Positions 1 through 8,571 are shown, counted from the first letter of the stretch. The stretch is DNA of 41,860 nucleotides from Armatimonadota bacterium (GCA_029907315.1 JARYME010000016.1:1-41860); one strand, 5' to 3'. Program-made: numbers and translations. Notes: a model not told the origin generated them from the sequence alone.

Positions 1-1536
1 AATGTGGGCGGGTTTCTTCAGTGGCGGTACCTGCAGAGCGTTCAGAAAACTAGCCATCAGCTCGAGTCTCATCGCGATACCTTTCACGGTGTTGTAGTAG
101 CTTTCTCGGCTAATGATTTTCTTCTCGAAGTCTGCTGCAGCCGCATCGTACTGGCGTATGAGCGCGTTAAAGTAGGTATCGAAGTAGCTGCGGAACAATT
201 CGTAGCGGTTTGCGAGGGTTTCTGATGGTGGGTCGGGCTGTAAGCTTGCCAGCTGCTCCAGGGCTTTTCGGCTTTCGCCGAACAGTGACATCGAGGCGTT
301 TACTGCAGCCAGCCGCTCATAAGCGCGCCAGTCCTTGGGATCCAGTTTGATGGCTTCCTTGTAGGCCTCCGCTGCTTCGTCCGGTTTGCCGCTCTGCCAG
401 AGCTTGTCGCCTTCGATCATTTTGGCAACGGCGGAGCCGGTGCTCTTGCTGGTCTTGGCGGGCGTCAGCGATACGCGCGTTTCGCGTTCGGGTTCGATGA
501 TCACTTCGATCTGCGCCGATTTCAGCCGCTCCAGGCGTGCCTGTGCGTCCGCAATGAGCTTTTCGTCGCCGCCGAGCATTTTCGCTCGTGCCAGTTCATC
601 CTCCGCCTCTTTATACATCCCTCTGCGGGCATACGCCTCGGCGAGCTTTATGCGAATCGAGGGATCTGTGGGGTTTGCGTCCACAGCCCGCTTGAACTGC
701 TCTATCGCCAGCGCCAAATTTCCCGCTTCCATGCTTTGTTCGGCGCGGGCTGCGTATTCCGAGGCGGTGGGTCTTGCTGTAGCCGGGGGCTGTTCTGTGC
801 CGATCGCCGTGCTTTCCGTGCCGGTAGCGGGTTCCGGCTGGGATACTGCCGGCAGTTGGGCGAATGCAATGCGGCTTATGCTTAGAACCGCTGCGCTTGC
901 CGCCGAATGCATTGCGTTGCGCAAATCGAGTGCCCTGGTGCCGACCGCCTGCGAGGATCTGATTACTTCCCATCTGTCGCGTTTACCACCTCCGACGCGC
1001 GCCATCCACAGTTTGACCTCCACGACGGCGGTCTCGGCGGCTTCGGTGCCGCTTTGCCCTGCAGAAGCCGCAGGTGCTGGCTCGGAGGGACGCTCTGTTG
1101 TGGTTCCGCCGGATTCCTTCGCGGGTCCCGGAGGCAAAACCTCGAGCAGGTTCGAGCCCACGGGTTTGACCTTCAAGTTCTTCACCGAAACTTCTGCCCC
1201 GGCGGCGTACTGAAAGCCCAATATTCGGGCGACCTCGATCCTTTCGTCCTGACTGGCGTATGACGCCACCTTGTCCGGGGTAAGCATCTTCTCCATTATG
1301 GCGCGCAGGACGGTCGGTGATTCACGGTCGAACACGGTCGCTTCGACGCGTTTCGTTTCACGCAGGTAGTCCCTGATCGCTCTTGTGGTTTCTGCAGCCA
1401 GGTCCTTATCAGCGCCTTCGCCCCTCGTGGTTTCGAAGACCAGCACCAAGGGTCGAGATTCGGCAGCGGCTGCCGGCTGAGCAACAAATCCTGCAGCGGC
1501 TATGACGGCTATCAGAGCTGATATTACTCGATTCAT
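1..1536 (-). CDS. Secreted TPR-repeat protein (3' end outside window)
   Basis: This frame is open for 512 codons from an ATG at 1536 to the left edge, so the C-terminus is missing; the ORF track omits it because there is no stop. The N-terminus MNRVISALIAVIAAAGFVAQ with a following AAA-E looks like a cleavable signal peptide. Residues of about 28-190 form an alpha/beta region (LVLVFETTRGEGADKD, then ARILGFQYAAGAEV) that recalls proteins testing an effector against several variants, but I do not recognise the family. Two TPR-like stretches follow, one with ALAIEQFKRAVDANPTD and one with DEAAEAYKEAIKLDPKD. The ATG overlaps the stop of the upstream gene as ATGA, indicating translational coupling with the zinc-ribbon/TPR protein. 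A role in envelope protein-protein contacts is likely; nothing shows an enzymatic activity. Confidence 0.8.
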   Translation of the reverse strand, partial: MNRVISALIAVIAAAGFVAQPAAAAESRPLVLVFETTRGEGADKDLAAETTRAIRDYLRETKRVEATVFDRESPTVLRAIMEKMLTPDKVASYASQDERIEVARILGFQYAAGAEVSVKNLKVKPVGSNLLEVLPPGPAKESGGTTTERPSEPAPAASAGQSGTEAAETAVVEVKLWMARVGGGKRDRWEVIRSSQAVGTRALDLRNAMHSAASAAVLSISRIAFAQLPAVSQPEPATGTESTAIGTEQPPATARPTASEYAARAEQSMEAGNLALAIEQFKRAVDANPTDPSIRIKLAEAYARRGMYKEAEDELARAKMLGGDEKLIADAQARLERLKSAQIEVIIEPERETRVSLTPAKTSKSTGSAVAKMIEGDKLWQSGKPDEAAEAYKEAIKLDPKDWRAYERLAAVNASMSLFGESRKALEQLASLQPDPPSETLANRYELFRSYFDTYFNALIRQYDAAAADFEKKIISRESYYNTVKGIAMRLELMASFLNALQVPPLKKPAHI

Positions 1537-2714
1537 TGTGTTTGTTGATTTGACCCCGCCAAAGCCTGCTTTGAAGCCTCGATAAGCGTTTGGGCGGTTT
1601 GCAGTCCGAGCCGGGCGGCATTCACGTTGTTTCCCGCTTCGATGTCGGCTTGGTAAAGTCGAGCTGCTTCTTGGGCTGCGGCGAGCGCCTCGCTATGTCT
1701 GCCCTGCCTGCGAAACTCTACCGCCTGGCGCAGTGCAGCATCTCCGCTAGGGCGGTTCGACGGCTGCTCCTGCACTTGCGGTTGGTTTGCTGTTGCAGAC
1801 GATTCGGTTTTGGCTGCGGGCTTGGACTCCGCTTCGGTCTTCTTTGCTTGTGATTCCTTTGACTCAGGAACAATTTTCACGTTTGCCGGCAGGGGCGGCA
1901 GTTTCAGCGGCTCCGCATTGACTTTCGGCGGCGCAGGACGCGCCGCAGAGGACACTTGCGGTATTCCGGCAATCGGACCTGCCAATCCGGTTGAGGGCGC
2001 AGCCGGAAATGTGTAGACCCGCAGCGCGGGAGGCTGCGGCTGCACGGAAACTGCCGCGGCAGAGGACCGCCGTTCTCTTGCGGAACGGAACTGCGCCTCC
2101 CTGGCTTTGCGACTGTCAGCCCCGGGCCAAGCTATGATCCCCACGACAAGGACAACCAGGAACGTGCCGAATGCAATCCACACAGGCTTGGGGAGAAGAT
2201 CTACTATTCCCGCCAAACGTGCCCGCAGGCTGGGCGGAGGCGGCGTGATCGGCGGACCCTCCGGCAGCGCCAGCTTCATACGCAGAGTTGCCAGCTTTTC
2301 TCGGTCGGCTGCGCTGTCCGGGTTGAGGTCGATAATCTTCTCGTATTCGGCTACGGCAAGCTTGAGGAGTTCGCGCGCCTCTTCGGTTTGCCCTGCCTCG
2401 AGAAGAGTGTCAGCTTTACGTTCGTAGATAAGGGCGAGCAATGAATGGGCGGACGAACTGTCCGGCGCCTGCTCGAGGACCTGTTTCACCTGCGTCAGGG
2501 CTGTATCCATGTCGCCCTGCGAGTAAAGCTGCCATATTTCGAACAACTGCTCGCCGACAGCCAGCTCGTCTCGTTCAGCCGCGTCGGTGGCTGCCTGTCG
2601 AGGCTGCTGTGCTTGCAGACCCTCCAGCTTGAGTCCGCATCCTCTGCAGAACCGATTCGTCTTACCGTTTACAGTTCCGCACCTAGGGCACTTCATCGTC
2701 TTCTCAGTAGTCAA
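1533..2714 (-). CDS. Zinc-ribbon, TPR, single-pass membrane protein
   Basis: The 393-residue product starts with a four-cysteine zinc ribbon (C9, C12, C23, C26; CPRCG and CRGCG). A TPR-like helical region follows (about 50-150, with a stretch ending in DLNPDSAADREKLATLR). One membrane segment lies near 178-198 (WIAFGTFLVVLVVGIIAWPG). A long Pro/Ala/Lys-rich linker then leads to a second TPR-like unit near the C-terminus (ALRQAVEFRRQGRHSEALAAA). The layout suggests a cytoplasmic zinc ribbon and TPR joined by a single helix to an external TPR. I chose the TTG at 2714 because GAGGA precedes it at suitable spacing; ATG at 2696 is the alternative. It begins 10 bp after ruvB and overlaps the next TPR gene by 4 bp. 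Function is unknown; scaffolding or assembly is the most that can be inferred. Confidence 0.82.
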   Translation of the reverse strand: MTTEKTMKCPRCGTVNGKTNRFCRGCGLKLEGLQAQQPRQAATDAAERDELAVGEQLFEIWQLYSQGDMDTALTQVKQVLEQAPDSSSAHSLLALIYERKADTLLEAGQTEEARELLKLAVAEYEKIIDLNPDSAADREKLATLRMKLALPEGPPITPPPPSLRARLAGIVDLLPKPVWIAFGTFLVVLVVGIIAWPGADSRKAREAQFRSARERRSSAAAVSVQPQPPALRVYTFPAAPSTGLAGPIAGIPQVSSAARPAPPKVNAEPLKLPPLPANVKIVPESKESQAKKTEAESKPAAKTESSATANQPQVQEQPSNRPSGDAALRQAVEFRRQGRHSEALAAAQEAARLYQADIEAGNNVNAARLGLQTAQTLIEASKQALAGSNQQTQ

Positions 2715-2724
2715 CAGCCCATCC

Positions 2725-3747
2725 TCAGAACAGTCCCGCCTGCGGACCGTTCGCGCTCAACCCGAGATGTTCATACGCGCGGCGCGTGGCTACGCGGCCG
2801 CGAGGAGTCCTCGCCAGAAACCCCATTTGTATCAAATACGGTTCGTGAGCGTCCTCTATGGTATCGCGCTCCTCACCTATGGCGGCGGCAATCGTTTCGA
2901 TGCCTACAGGCCCGCCATCGAACTTTTCAATGATGGTTCTGAGCAGACGGCGGTCTCCTTCGTCCAAACCCTGCTCGTCGATTTCGAGCATCGCCAAACC
3001 TTGCACTGCCATTTCCTTGTCTATTATTCCGTTTCCACGGACCTGGGCGTAGTCCCTAACCCTGCGCAGCACCCTGTTCGCGACCCTCGGCGTTCCTCTG
3101 GACCTGCGCGCCACCTCATATGCCCCGTCTTCGGTTATGTCTATTTGCAGTATCCTGGCTGAGCGGGTGACTATGGTCTTCAGGCTGTCTACGTCGTAGA
3201 ACTCGAAGTTGTATACGATGCCAAACCGCCCGCGCAGCGGCGAAGTGACCAATCCCGCTCGAGTCGTAGCCCCTATAAGTGTAAACCGCGGCAGGTCTAG
3301 TTTGATGGACCTTGCGGCAGGACCTTTGCCGATAACCAGGTCTATCTGAAACTCCTCCATGGCCGGGTAGAGTATTTCTTCCACGGGCCTGCTGAGTCTG
3401 TGAATCTCATCGACAAACAGCACACTGCACGGCTCAATGTTGGTAAGGATAGCTGCCAGGTCGCCTGGACGCTCTATGGCCGGTCCGGATGTGGCACGTA
3501 TGGGCGCGTTCAACTCGTTTGCTATGATATATGCCAGGGTTGTTTTACCCAACCCCGGGGGACCGTACAGCAGCACGTGGTCGAGGGGCTCTCCGCGTTT
3601 CTGAGCCGCTTCGATGTAGACGCTCAGACTTTCTTTGATCTTGTCTCGGCCGATGAACTCACTCAGTAGACGCGGTCGAAGCGAGATATCCAACTCAGTA
3701 TCTTCATCGCGGCGAACTGGTGATATGACACGGCTTTCTGCATCCAT
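2725..3747 (-). CDS. ruvB: Holliday junction branch migration ATPase RuvB
   Basis: RuvB is the hexameric AAA+ motor that, with RuvA, drives branch migration of Holliday junctions during recombinational repair. The 340-residue product has the family's usual length. It shows Walker [10 protein letters not shown] (62-70), Walker B with DEIH (113-116), the TTRAG sensor region (about 161-165), and a C-terminal winged-helix region ending in RRAYEHLGL. The gene lies 55 bp after ruvA in the same orientation, the usual ruvAB order. No ruvC is seen in the window. Expression probably comes from the promoter upstream of hisG. Confidence 0.98.
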   Translation of the reverse strand: MDAESRVISPVRRDEDTELDISLRPRLLSEFIGRDKIKESLSVYIEAAQKRGEPLDHVLLYGPPGLGKTTLAYIIANELNAPIRATSGPAIERPGDLAAILTNIEPCSVLFVDEIHRLSRPVEEILYPAMEEFQIDLVIGKGPAARSIKLDLPRFTLIGATTRAGLVTSPLRGRFGIVYNFEFYDVDSLKTIVTRSARILQIDITEDGAYEVARRSRGTPRVANRVLRRVRDYAQVRGNGIIDKEMAVQGLAMLEIDEQGLDEGDRRLLRTIIEKFDGGPVGIETIAAAIGEERDTIEDAHEPYLIQMGFLARTPRGRVATRRAYEHLGLSANGPQAGLF

Positions 3748-3802
3748 CTCAACACGTCTTTCGAAAGAGTGTGCCCGCCAAATCGGTTACGGGCTGTTCG
3801 TT

Positions 3803-4402
3803 TCAGCCCTTCGACAGAAGTTTCAATGCTGCGGTTACCAAGCTGCTCGGGCTGCTTTCGGGCTGCTGCCCAAGCACTTTCTGCACAGCTGCACGGGCGT
3901 CGCTTCGAGTGTAGCCCAGTGCCACCAGTCCCTCTACGGCATCATCGATTACCCGCATTTCAGCGGATTGAGCGCTCTTTGTTTCGGTCGCCCATCCGAG
4001 TGCCGCGATCTTTTCTCTAAGCTCCAATACGATGCGCTGAGCGGTTTTCGTGCCGATACCTGGTACCTTGCTCAGCTCCGCAAAGCCGTCATTTGATATG
4101 GCGCGAACTATTTGTTCGACCGGCATTATGGAAAGAATGTTCAATGCCAGCCTGGGGCCTACTCCCGAAACGCCTATCATAAGCTCGAAGATTCGCTGCT
4201 GCGCTTCTTCGGTGAATCCGTAAAGGGTGATGGAATCCTCGCGGACGACCGTCGTAATGAGGAGGCTGACCTTTTCCCCGGGCTTAGGCAACTGCGCAGC
4301 AACCGACAGTGGCGTGCAGACCTTGTAACCGACGCCCCCGACGTCAACCACCACATAATCCGCCTCGATTCTTTTCAGCTCACCGCAAAGATGCGCAATC
4401 AA
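3803..4402 (-). CDS. ruvA: Holliday junction DNA-binding protein RuvA
   Basis: RuvA binds the four-way junction as a tetramer and loads RuvB. The 199-residue protein has the N-terminal OB-fold (MIAHLCGELKRIEADYVVVD), the helix-hairpin-helix region (VSGVGPRLALNIL and VPGIGTKTAQRIV), and a C-terminal domain III (ALGYTRSDARAAV) that contacts RuvB. The start is a TTG at 4402 preceded by GAGGTG at good spacing. It sits between hisG (68 bp upstream) and ruvB (55 bp downstream), so all appear cotranscribed. Confidence 0.98.
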   Translation of the reverse strand: MIAHLCGELKRIEADYVVVDVGGVGYKVCTPLSVAAQLPKPGEKVSLLITTVVREDSITLYGFTEEAQQRIFELMIGVSGVGPRLALNILSIMPVEQIVRAISNDGFAELSKVPGIGTKTAQRIVLELREKIAALGWATETKSAQSAEMRVIDDAVEGLVALGYTRSDARAAVQKVLGQQPESSPSSLVTAALKLLSKG

Positions 4403-4470
4403 GAAGCACCTCGGACGCCGGCTATTGGGCTCTCGACCGGCGAAGCTTGCAACCGGTTGATCTCAGACGT

Positions 4471-5340
4471 CTAATAAATAACCTTGTTAAGGGGATACTC
4501 AACTATGCCCGATGCGCCCGCGCGCTTGAGCTTGGGGACGAGTTCACGCACCGTTTTTTCCTCGACTATGATCTCCACCGCCACCCACTCGTTTCCAGCA
4601 AGAGGCGATAGAGTAGGCTTCTTGAGCGACGGAAGCACGCTCAGAACCTCTTCCAGTTTCTCATTCGGCACGTTCATCTTCAAACCGACGAACCCCTCCG
4701 CATTCAGTGCAGCCTGAAGCAGCAGTGCCAAGCTCTCCAGTTTTTGGCGCTTCCAGGGGTCCTTCCAAGCTTCGTGGTTGGCTATTAGTCTTGTCGTCGA
4801 TTCGAGCAGCGTTTCTATGATCTCGAGCCCGTGTGCCTGCAGCGTACTTCCGGTCTCGGTTCCGTCGACGATTGCATCGACTAAATCCGGCACCTTTACC
4901 TCGGTTGCACCCCACGAGAATTCGACGTGTGCGTTTACACCCCTTTCGGCGAGGTAGCGTTTGGTAAAGTTTACGAGCTCAGTGGCGATTCGTTTGCCTT
5001 CCAGGTCCTTTACACTACGAATAGGGGATCCCTTTGGTACGGCAAGCACCCATCTGAACGGCCTGTGCGTCGCCTTCGAGTAAACAAGCTCGCAGACTTC
5101 GTGCACGTCGGAGCCGCACTCCTTCACGTTGTCGTATCCCGTAATGCCCGCGTCCAGCACGCCCATTTCGACGTACCGCGGGATTTCCTGAGCGCGCAGC
5201 AGCGTTGCCTGGATCTCGGGATCATCGCACGAAGGGTGATAAGAGCGCGCGTCGACGCGGAAGTCCCAGCCGGCCTTCCTGAACAATTCCAATGTTGCAT
5301 CCTGCAGGCTGCCTTTGGGTAAAGCAAGTTTCAGAACCAA
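4471..5340 (-). CDS. hisG: ATP phosphoribosyltransferase, long form (HisG)
   Basis: HisG joins ATP and PRPP to make phosphoribosyl-ATP, the first and feedback-regulated step of histidine synthesis. The 289-residue product is the long form: a two-lobed catalytic part ([11 protein letters not shown] at the N-terminus, [11 protein letters not shown], and the PRPP-binding loop in the [13 protein letters not shown] stretch) plus a C-terminal ACT-like regulatory domain ending in [12 protein letters not shown]. Long-form enzymes normally do not need HisZ. The start is TTG with TGGAGT upstream. No other histidine gene lies in the window; instead it heads an operon with ruvAB, directly behind a good promoter. 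Confidence 0.96.
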   Translation of the reverse strand: MVLKLALPKGSLQDATLELFRKAGWDFRVDARSYHPSCDDPEIQATLLRAQEIPRYVEMGVLDAGITGYDNVKECGSDVHEVCELVYSKATHRPFRWVLAVPKGSPIRSVKDLEGKRIATELVNFTKRYLAERGVNAHVEFSWGATEVKVPDLVDAIVDGTETGSTLQAHGLEIIETLLESTTRLIANHEAWKDPWKRQKLESLALLLQAALNAEGFVGLKMNVPNEKLEEVLSVLPSLKKPTLSPLAGNEWVAVEIIVEEKTVRELVPKLKRAGASGIVEYPLNKVIY

Positions 5341-5372
5341 CGCAGTCTACTCCATTTCTTTTTGACGGCATC

Positions 5373-5402
5373 ATTATAGACCCTGCAGCCTGGGATGGTC
5401 AA
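5373..5402 (-). promoter_or_regulatory. sigma70-type promoter of the hisG-ruvAB operon
   Basis: Read on the minus strand, TTGACC is followed after 18 bases by a consensus TATAAT. The predicted transcript start lies about 25 bases before the hisG TTG. It is the only convincing promoter ahead of the five-gene operon. Confidence 0.75.
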
Positions 5403-5439
5403 TTGACATGACTTCCGGAGGGGCACTCAGCGGGCAGGT

Positions 5440-5462
5440 AAAAAGCGGCAGCGGCCGGCCGC
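5440..5462 (-). terminator. Probable intrinsic terminator after the Nramp-like gene
   Basis: On the minus strand GCGGC, an 8-base loop, GCCGC and then TTTTT form a short GC-rich hairpin with a U-tract. It lies between the end of the transporter gene and the hisG promoter, where insulation is expected. The stem is only 5 bp, although the arms overlap a longer GCGGCCGGCCGC palindrome that offers alternative pairing. Confidence 0.5.
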
Positions 5463-5727
5463 GGGGGAATGGGGGTGGGGGTGATAACGAAGCCGGCCGC
5501 CACACTGAACAGAGCCGCTTTCGGCTGCAAGCACCGCCCCGATCGACAGTTTTTACTGTCTCGACTGAGAGGAGGATACGTCGATCAGGTAGGCATCCGC
5601 CTCGCCGAAACCGTCGAATGGTCTTCAGCGGTGCGGCATTTGTTTAGACGCTGCTGGTTTCTGTTAGTTACAGGAAATCCGGCAAAAGAAGTTTTTGTCT
5701 GCTCAGAGGCGCTAGCGAGTATACTCG

Positions 5728-6981
5728 TCAGTATCCTAGCAGGGTGCCGACCAGCCATGCGAGCGTCATGGCAATCAACACGACCGCTGTCAGCCAAACC
5801 ACCACGTTGTATGTGCGCGAATTTACGTAGCCGTTCATAACGTCCCTGCTGTTGACGAGCTTCAACATGAAAACGAGGATTACGGGCAAAAGAATGCCGT
5901 TTACTCCTTGCGCGCCGATCATCGTGTTGACCAGGTGCACACTCGGCAACAGCACGACAACTACGCCGACGAGGATGCACAAGGTGTAGATGCTATAGAA
6001 TGTCGGGGCTTCATGGAACCTACGGGAAATCCCGATTTCCCAACCGAACGCTTCACAGTAGGAGTATGCGGTTGAAAGCGGCACCACAGCTGCACCCAAA
6101 AGAGATGCTCCCAACAACCCCAACGCAAAGAGCTTTTCGGCGTAACCGTGCGCCGCTGGTCTCAGAGCAGCAGCTGCCTCTGCCGCGTTCTGGATAGGCA
6201 CCGGCCCGCCGTTAGCGTCGTAGATCATAACCGCGGTGGAGATTATTATGAAGAACGACACCAGGTCGGTAAGGAACGAACCCACAAATACGTCGAGCTT
6301 CTCGTAAGGATAATCCTCTACCCGCACGCCTTTATCGACAACTGTCGCCTGCAGGAAGAACTGCATCCACGGGGTAATGGTTGTACCTATTACGGCGATA
6401 GTGAGGAAGAGGAAATCGGGTCTTGTGTGCAGGCTTCCGAGATTGGGAGAATAAACACTTCTGAAGACTTCGCCCCAGTCAGGCCGAGCCATAAATCCGG
6501 AGACGATATAGGTGGCGTAAAGCACCATTATCGCCATAAAGGCTTTCTCGACAACGCGGAAACTCCCCCGCACTACAAGCAGCCATATAACAAGCGCTGC
6601 TGTCGGCACCGTGATGTATCTGGGCAAGCCGAATATCTCCAAGCTCATAGCTATTCCGGCGAAGTCCGCCACGGTCACACCCAGGTTCGCAACGAACAGG
6701 GTGCCGAGAGCAAACATCGCCCACTTGACCCCGAAGTTTTCGCGGATGAGTTCCCCGAGCCCCTTCTGCGTAATGGTGCCCATTCGTGCTGACATTTCCT
6801 GAACCATCGCCAGCACGAATGTTATCAGCACGATAACCCATAGGAGGTCGAAGCGATACTTGGCGCCCGCTTGGGCGTACGTGATTATCCCCGCGGCATC
6901 GTTGTCCGCGGCGGAAGTGATCACTCCCGGCCCGATAACCGCAAGCAGTGCAAGCAGCTTGTGGCGGCCGAGTCGCCTCAT
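5728..6981 (-). CDS. Nramp-fold transporter, NRMT (magnesium) type
   Basis: A 417-residue, about 11-helix SLC11/Nramp-family transporter. Canonical Nramp proteins carry DPGN in helix 1 and MPH in helix 6, where Asp, Asn and Met bind Mn/Fe and the His takes part in proton coupling. Here helix 1 reads DNDA (26-29, in SAADNDAAG) and helix 6 reads TPW (203-205, in GTTITPWMQFF), so the soft Met ligand and the His are absent. This is the pattern I associate with NRAMP-related magnesium transporters known from Clostridium and Eggerthella. The start is ATG 6981, eight bases after AAAGGAGG; the GTG at 6990 lies inside the Shine-Dalgarno region. It follows a soluble MgtE-N/CBS gene by 150 bp in the same direction. 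Mg2+ uptake is inferred. Confidence 0.87.
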   Translation of the reverse strand: MRRLGRHKLLALLAVIGPGVITSAADNDAAGIITYAQAGAKYRFDLLWVIVLITFVLAMVQEMSARMGTITQKGLGELIRENFGVKWAMFALGTLFVANLGVTVADFAGIAMSLEIFGLPRYITVPTAALVIWLLVVRGSFRVVEKAFMAIMVLYATYIVSGFMARPDWGEVFRSVYSPNLGSLHTRPDFLFLTIAVIGTTITPWMQFFLQATVVDKGVRVEDYPYEKLDVFVGSFLTDLVSFFIIISTAVMIYDANGGPVPIQNAAEAAAALRPAAHGYAEKLFALGLLGASLLGAAVVPLSTAYSYCEAFGWEIGISRRFHEAPTFYSIYTLCILVGVVVVLLPSVHLVNTMIGAQGVNGILLPVILVFMLKLVNSRDVMNGYVNSRTYNVVVWLTAVVLIAMTLAWLVGTLLGY

Positions 6982-7131
6982 ATCGCTCACCTCCTTTCAA
7001 CTCTGGCGGTTTTATTTGCCGACTTTGAGAGTGAGCAAACTCAAACAGGCTACGCAAAGGCGGGTCGCCTTCGCCCCCGTTTTCGCTGCTCTCTGTTGAC
7101 CAGTTACTCCTGCTTATTGCTTGCCCAGGTT

Positions 7132-8388
7132 TCATCGCCATATCCTCGGTACGCGCCGCCGCCAGTCTTCAGGCAGCACTTCCTCAAGCGCGTCGTCGAC
7201 GGTGATGATGCCTCGAATCTTGTTTTCTTCGTCCACCACCGGTACCGCAAGCAGGTTGTAGTCGGTCAGCGTTTGGATGACTTCTTCAACCGATGCGTCC
7301 GTGTGCACGTGGATCACTTTGTCGATCATGAATTCTTCCACGCGCTGACCCGGCTTCGCGACAATTAGGTCGCGCAGCGAGATGACGCCCACCAGGTGCT
7401 GACCGGAATCCACAACGTATATGTAATAGATCGTTTCTGCGTCCGGCTCGAGTTCTCTGATTCGTTCAATGACCTCTTGGGCGGTCATGTCCTTGGAGAC
7501 GGCGACGTATTCCGTCGTCATCAGACCGCCCGCCGTCTTCTCATCATAGGCGAGAAGCTCCTTGACCTCTTCGGCCTCTTCGGGCTCCATTTCCTCAAGA
7601 ATGTCTTCACGCCGCTCCTCGCTGATGTCACCCAGCACGTCTGCCGCCTCGTCCGGTTCCATTTCTTCCAGGATATCGGCAGCCAGTTCGTCTTCCAGGT
7701 TTTCAACTATAGATGCCTGCACTTTGGGGTCGGTTTCGACAAGGACATCTGCCGCCGTTTGCACGTCCAGGTCCTCGATAACGTCCGTGCGCTGGTCCGG
7801 ATCGAGTTCATTTAGGATGCGTGCGATATCGGCAGGATGCAGCTCGCTAAGTCTTTTTGCTGAGACGCGAAGCTTGATCCTCCCCACGCCGCGCTCAAAG
7901 GCTTCTACGTCGTGCCATGCTATGATCTTGGAGCGCAGCTTGATGCCTGTTATTTTTGCCAACTTGTCGAAGACGTGCATCAGGCCCATTCGGCGCAGCA
8001 GTCCTCGCGTGCTGGCATCGACCCCGACAAGATACAACCTGCCTCCTGACGGTTCAAGGCGCACGTCATTTACTCGGACGACGCGGTAGTCGTGGACATC
8101 CACTATTTGCTTGTCCAAAACATTGCGCGCAAGCAGCAGATCTTCGTCCGTGAGCTCGTATTCTTCTACTTGGTCTGCGGGCACCGCCAGCGAGAATCTT
8201 TCTTTCTCAGGATCGTAGTTGAAACAGTGCCACGCCACATCTCGCGTTCGCCGCTTGCTTACCTTGACGACTACCGCAGATACAACAGGCAAGTGTGGAC
8301 CCGGCGACGCAATCAGATCGACAAGTCTTCCGAATTCGCGCCCTTCCGGGTCCTTGATTACTTGTCCAAGAACGTAGGAAAGATACAT
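7132..8388 (-). CDS. PRC-barrel, MgtE N-domain and CBS-pair protein without membrane part
   Basis: The 418-residue soluble protein begins with a PRC-barrel-like domain (about 1-85, LGQVIKDPEGREFGRLVDL). An MgtE N-terminal superhelix follows (about 165-275, HPADIARILNELDPDQRTDV and repeated acidic EEMEPDEAADVL units), then a CBS pair (about 285-400, starting TAGGLMTTEYVAV). In MgtE channels the N and CBS domains bind cytosolic Mg2+ and gate the pore, but the MgtE membrane domain is missing: the protein ends at EDWRRRVPRIWR right after the second CBS. The next gene is the NRMT-type transporter, so this is plausibly its Mg2+ sensor or gate. A good promoter lies upstream with a leader of only about a dozen bases, leaving no room for an M-box riboswitch. 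Confidence 0.88.
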   Translation of the reverse strand: MYLSYVLGQVIKDPEGREFGRLVDLIASPGPHLPVVSAVVVKVSKRRTRDVAWHCFNYDPEKERFSLAVPADQVEEYELTDEDLLLARNVLDKQIVDVHDYRVVRVNDVRLEPSGGRLYLVGVDASTRGLLRRMGLMHVFDKLAKITGIKLRSKIIAWHDVEAFERGVGRIKLRVSAKRLSELHPADIARILNELDPDQRTDVIEDLDVQTAADVLVETDPKVQASIVENLEDELAADILEEMEPDEAADVLGDISEERREDILEEMEPEEAEEVKELLAYDEKTAGGLMTTEYVAVSKDMTAQEVIERIRELEPDAETIYYIYVVDSGQHLVGVISLRDLIVAKPGQRVEEFMIDKVIHVHTDASVEEVIQTLTDYNLLAVPVVDEENKIRGIITVDDALEEVLPEDWRRRVPRIWR

Positions 8389-8407
8389 CTTGCCAATCCG
8401 CCTTTAC

Positions 8408-8435
8408 TTTATACCCGTACGCCCCGGCAAGTCAA
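8408..8435 (-). promoter_or_regulatory. sigma70-type promoter of the MgtE-like/Nramp-like pair
   Basis: On the minus strand TTGACT, a 16-base spacer and TATAAA lie just upstream of the start at 8388. The predicted 5' leader is about 12 nt, nearly leaderless. Confidence 0.65.
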
Positions 8436-8542
8436 CACGACACCAAATGACAGTCTTCCGGTGAATTTGCCGGCGCGACAATGTTTCGCGAGCAGGTGCT
8501 GCTTTGCAAAAGTATTTTTTGGATTAATCCATTCGCTCAGGG

Positions 8543-8571
8543 TAGACTTTTCCAATGTGTGATGCTATAAT
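8543..8571 (+). promoter_or_regulatory. Promoter of the ABC transporter/DUF1854 operon
   Basis: TAGACT, a 17-base spacer and consensus TATAAT, with the start codon about 50 bases downstream. The -35 is imperfect and the -10 is perfect. Confidence 0.6.

Larger units (their letters stand above)
5341..5727. other. Intergenic region between the Nramp-like gene and hisG
   Basis: This 387-bp stretch has no credible gene; the plus-strand ORFs across it lack a recognisable product. It holds the hisG promoter at its left end and a probable minus-strand terminator at 5440-5462. It also contains three G5 runs in close succession at about 5463-5482, a 6-bp hairpin GACAGT-TTTT-ACTGTC at 5545-5560, and a palindrome CGAGTATACTCG close after the transporter stop. 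If the 5440 terminator is used, the transporter mRNA has a 3' untranslated region of about 265 nt. Confidence 0.6.

Noticed and set aside
386-1213. 275-codon plus-strand ORF
   Set aside because: It lies antisense to the secreted TPR gene, whose frame has a signal peptide, TPR motifs and ATGA coupling; the plus translation is low-complexity Ser/Ala with no domain.
6148-6792. 214-codon plus-strand ORF
   Set aside because: Antisense shadow of the Nramp-fold transporter; its translation has no recognisable motif.
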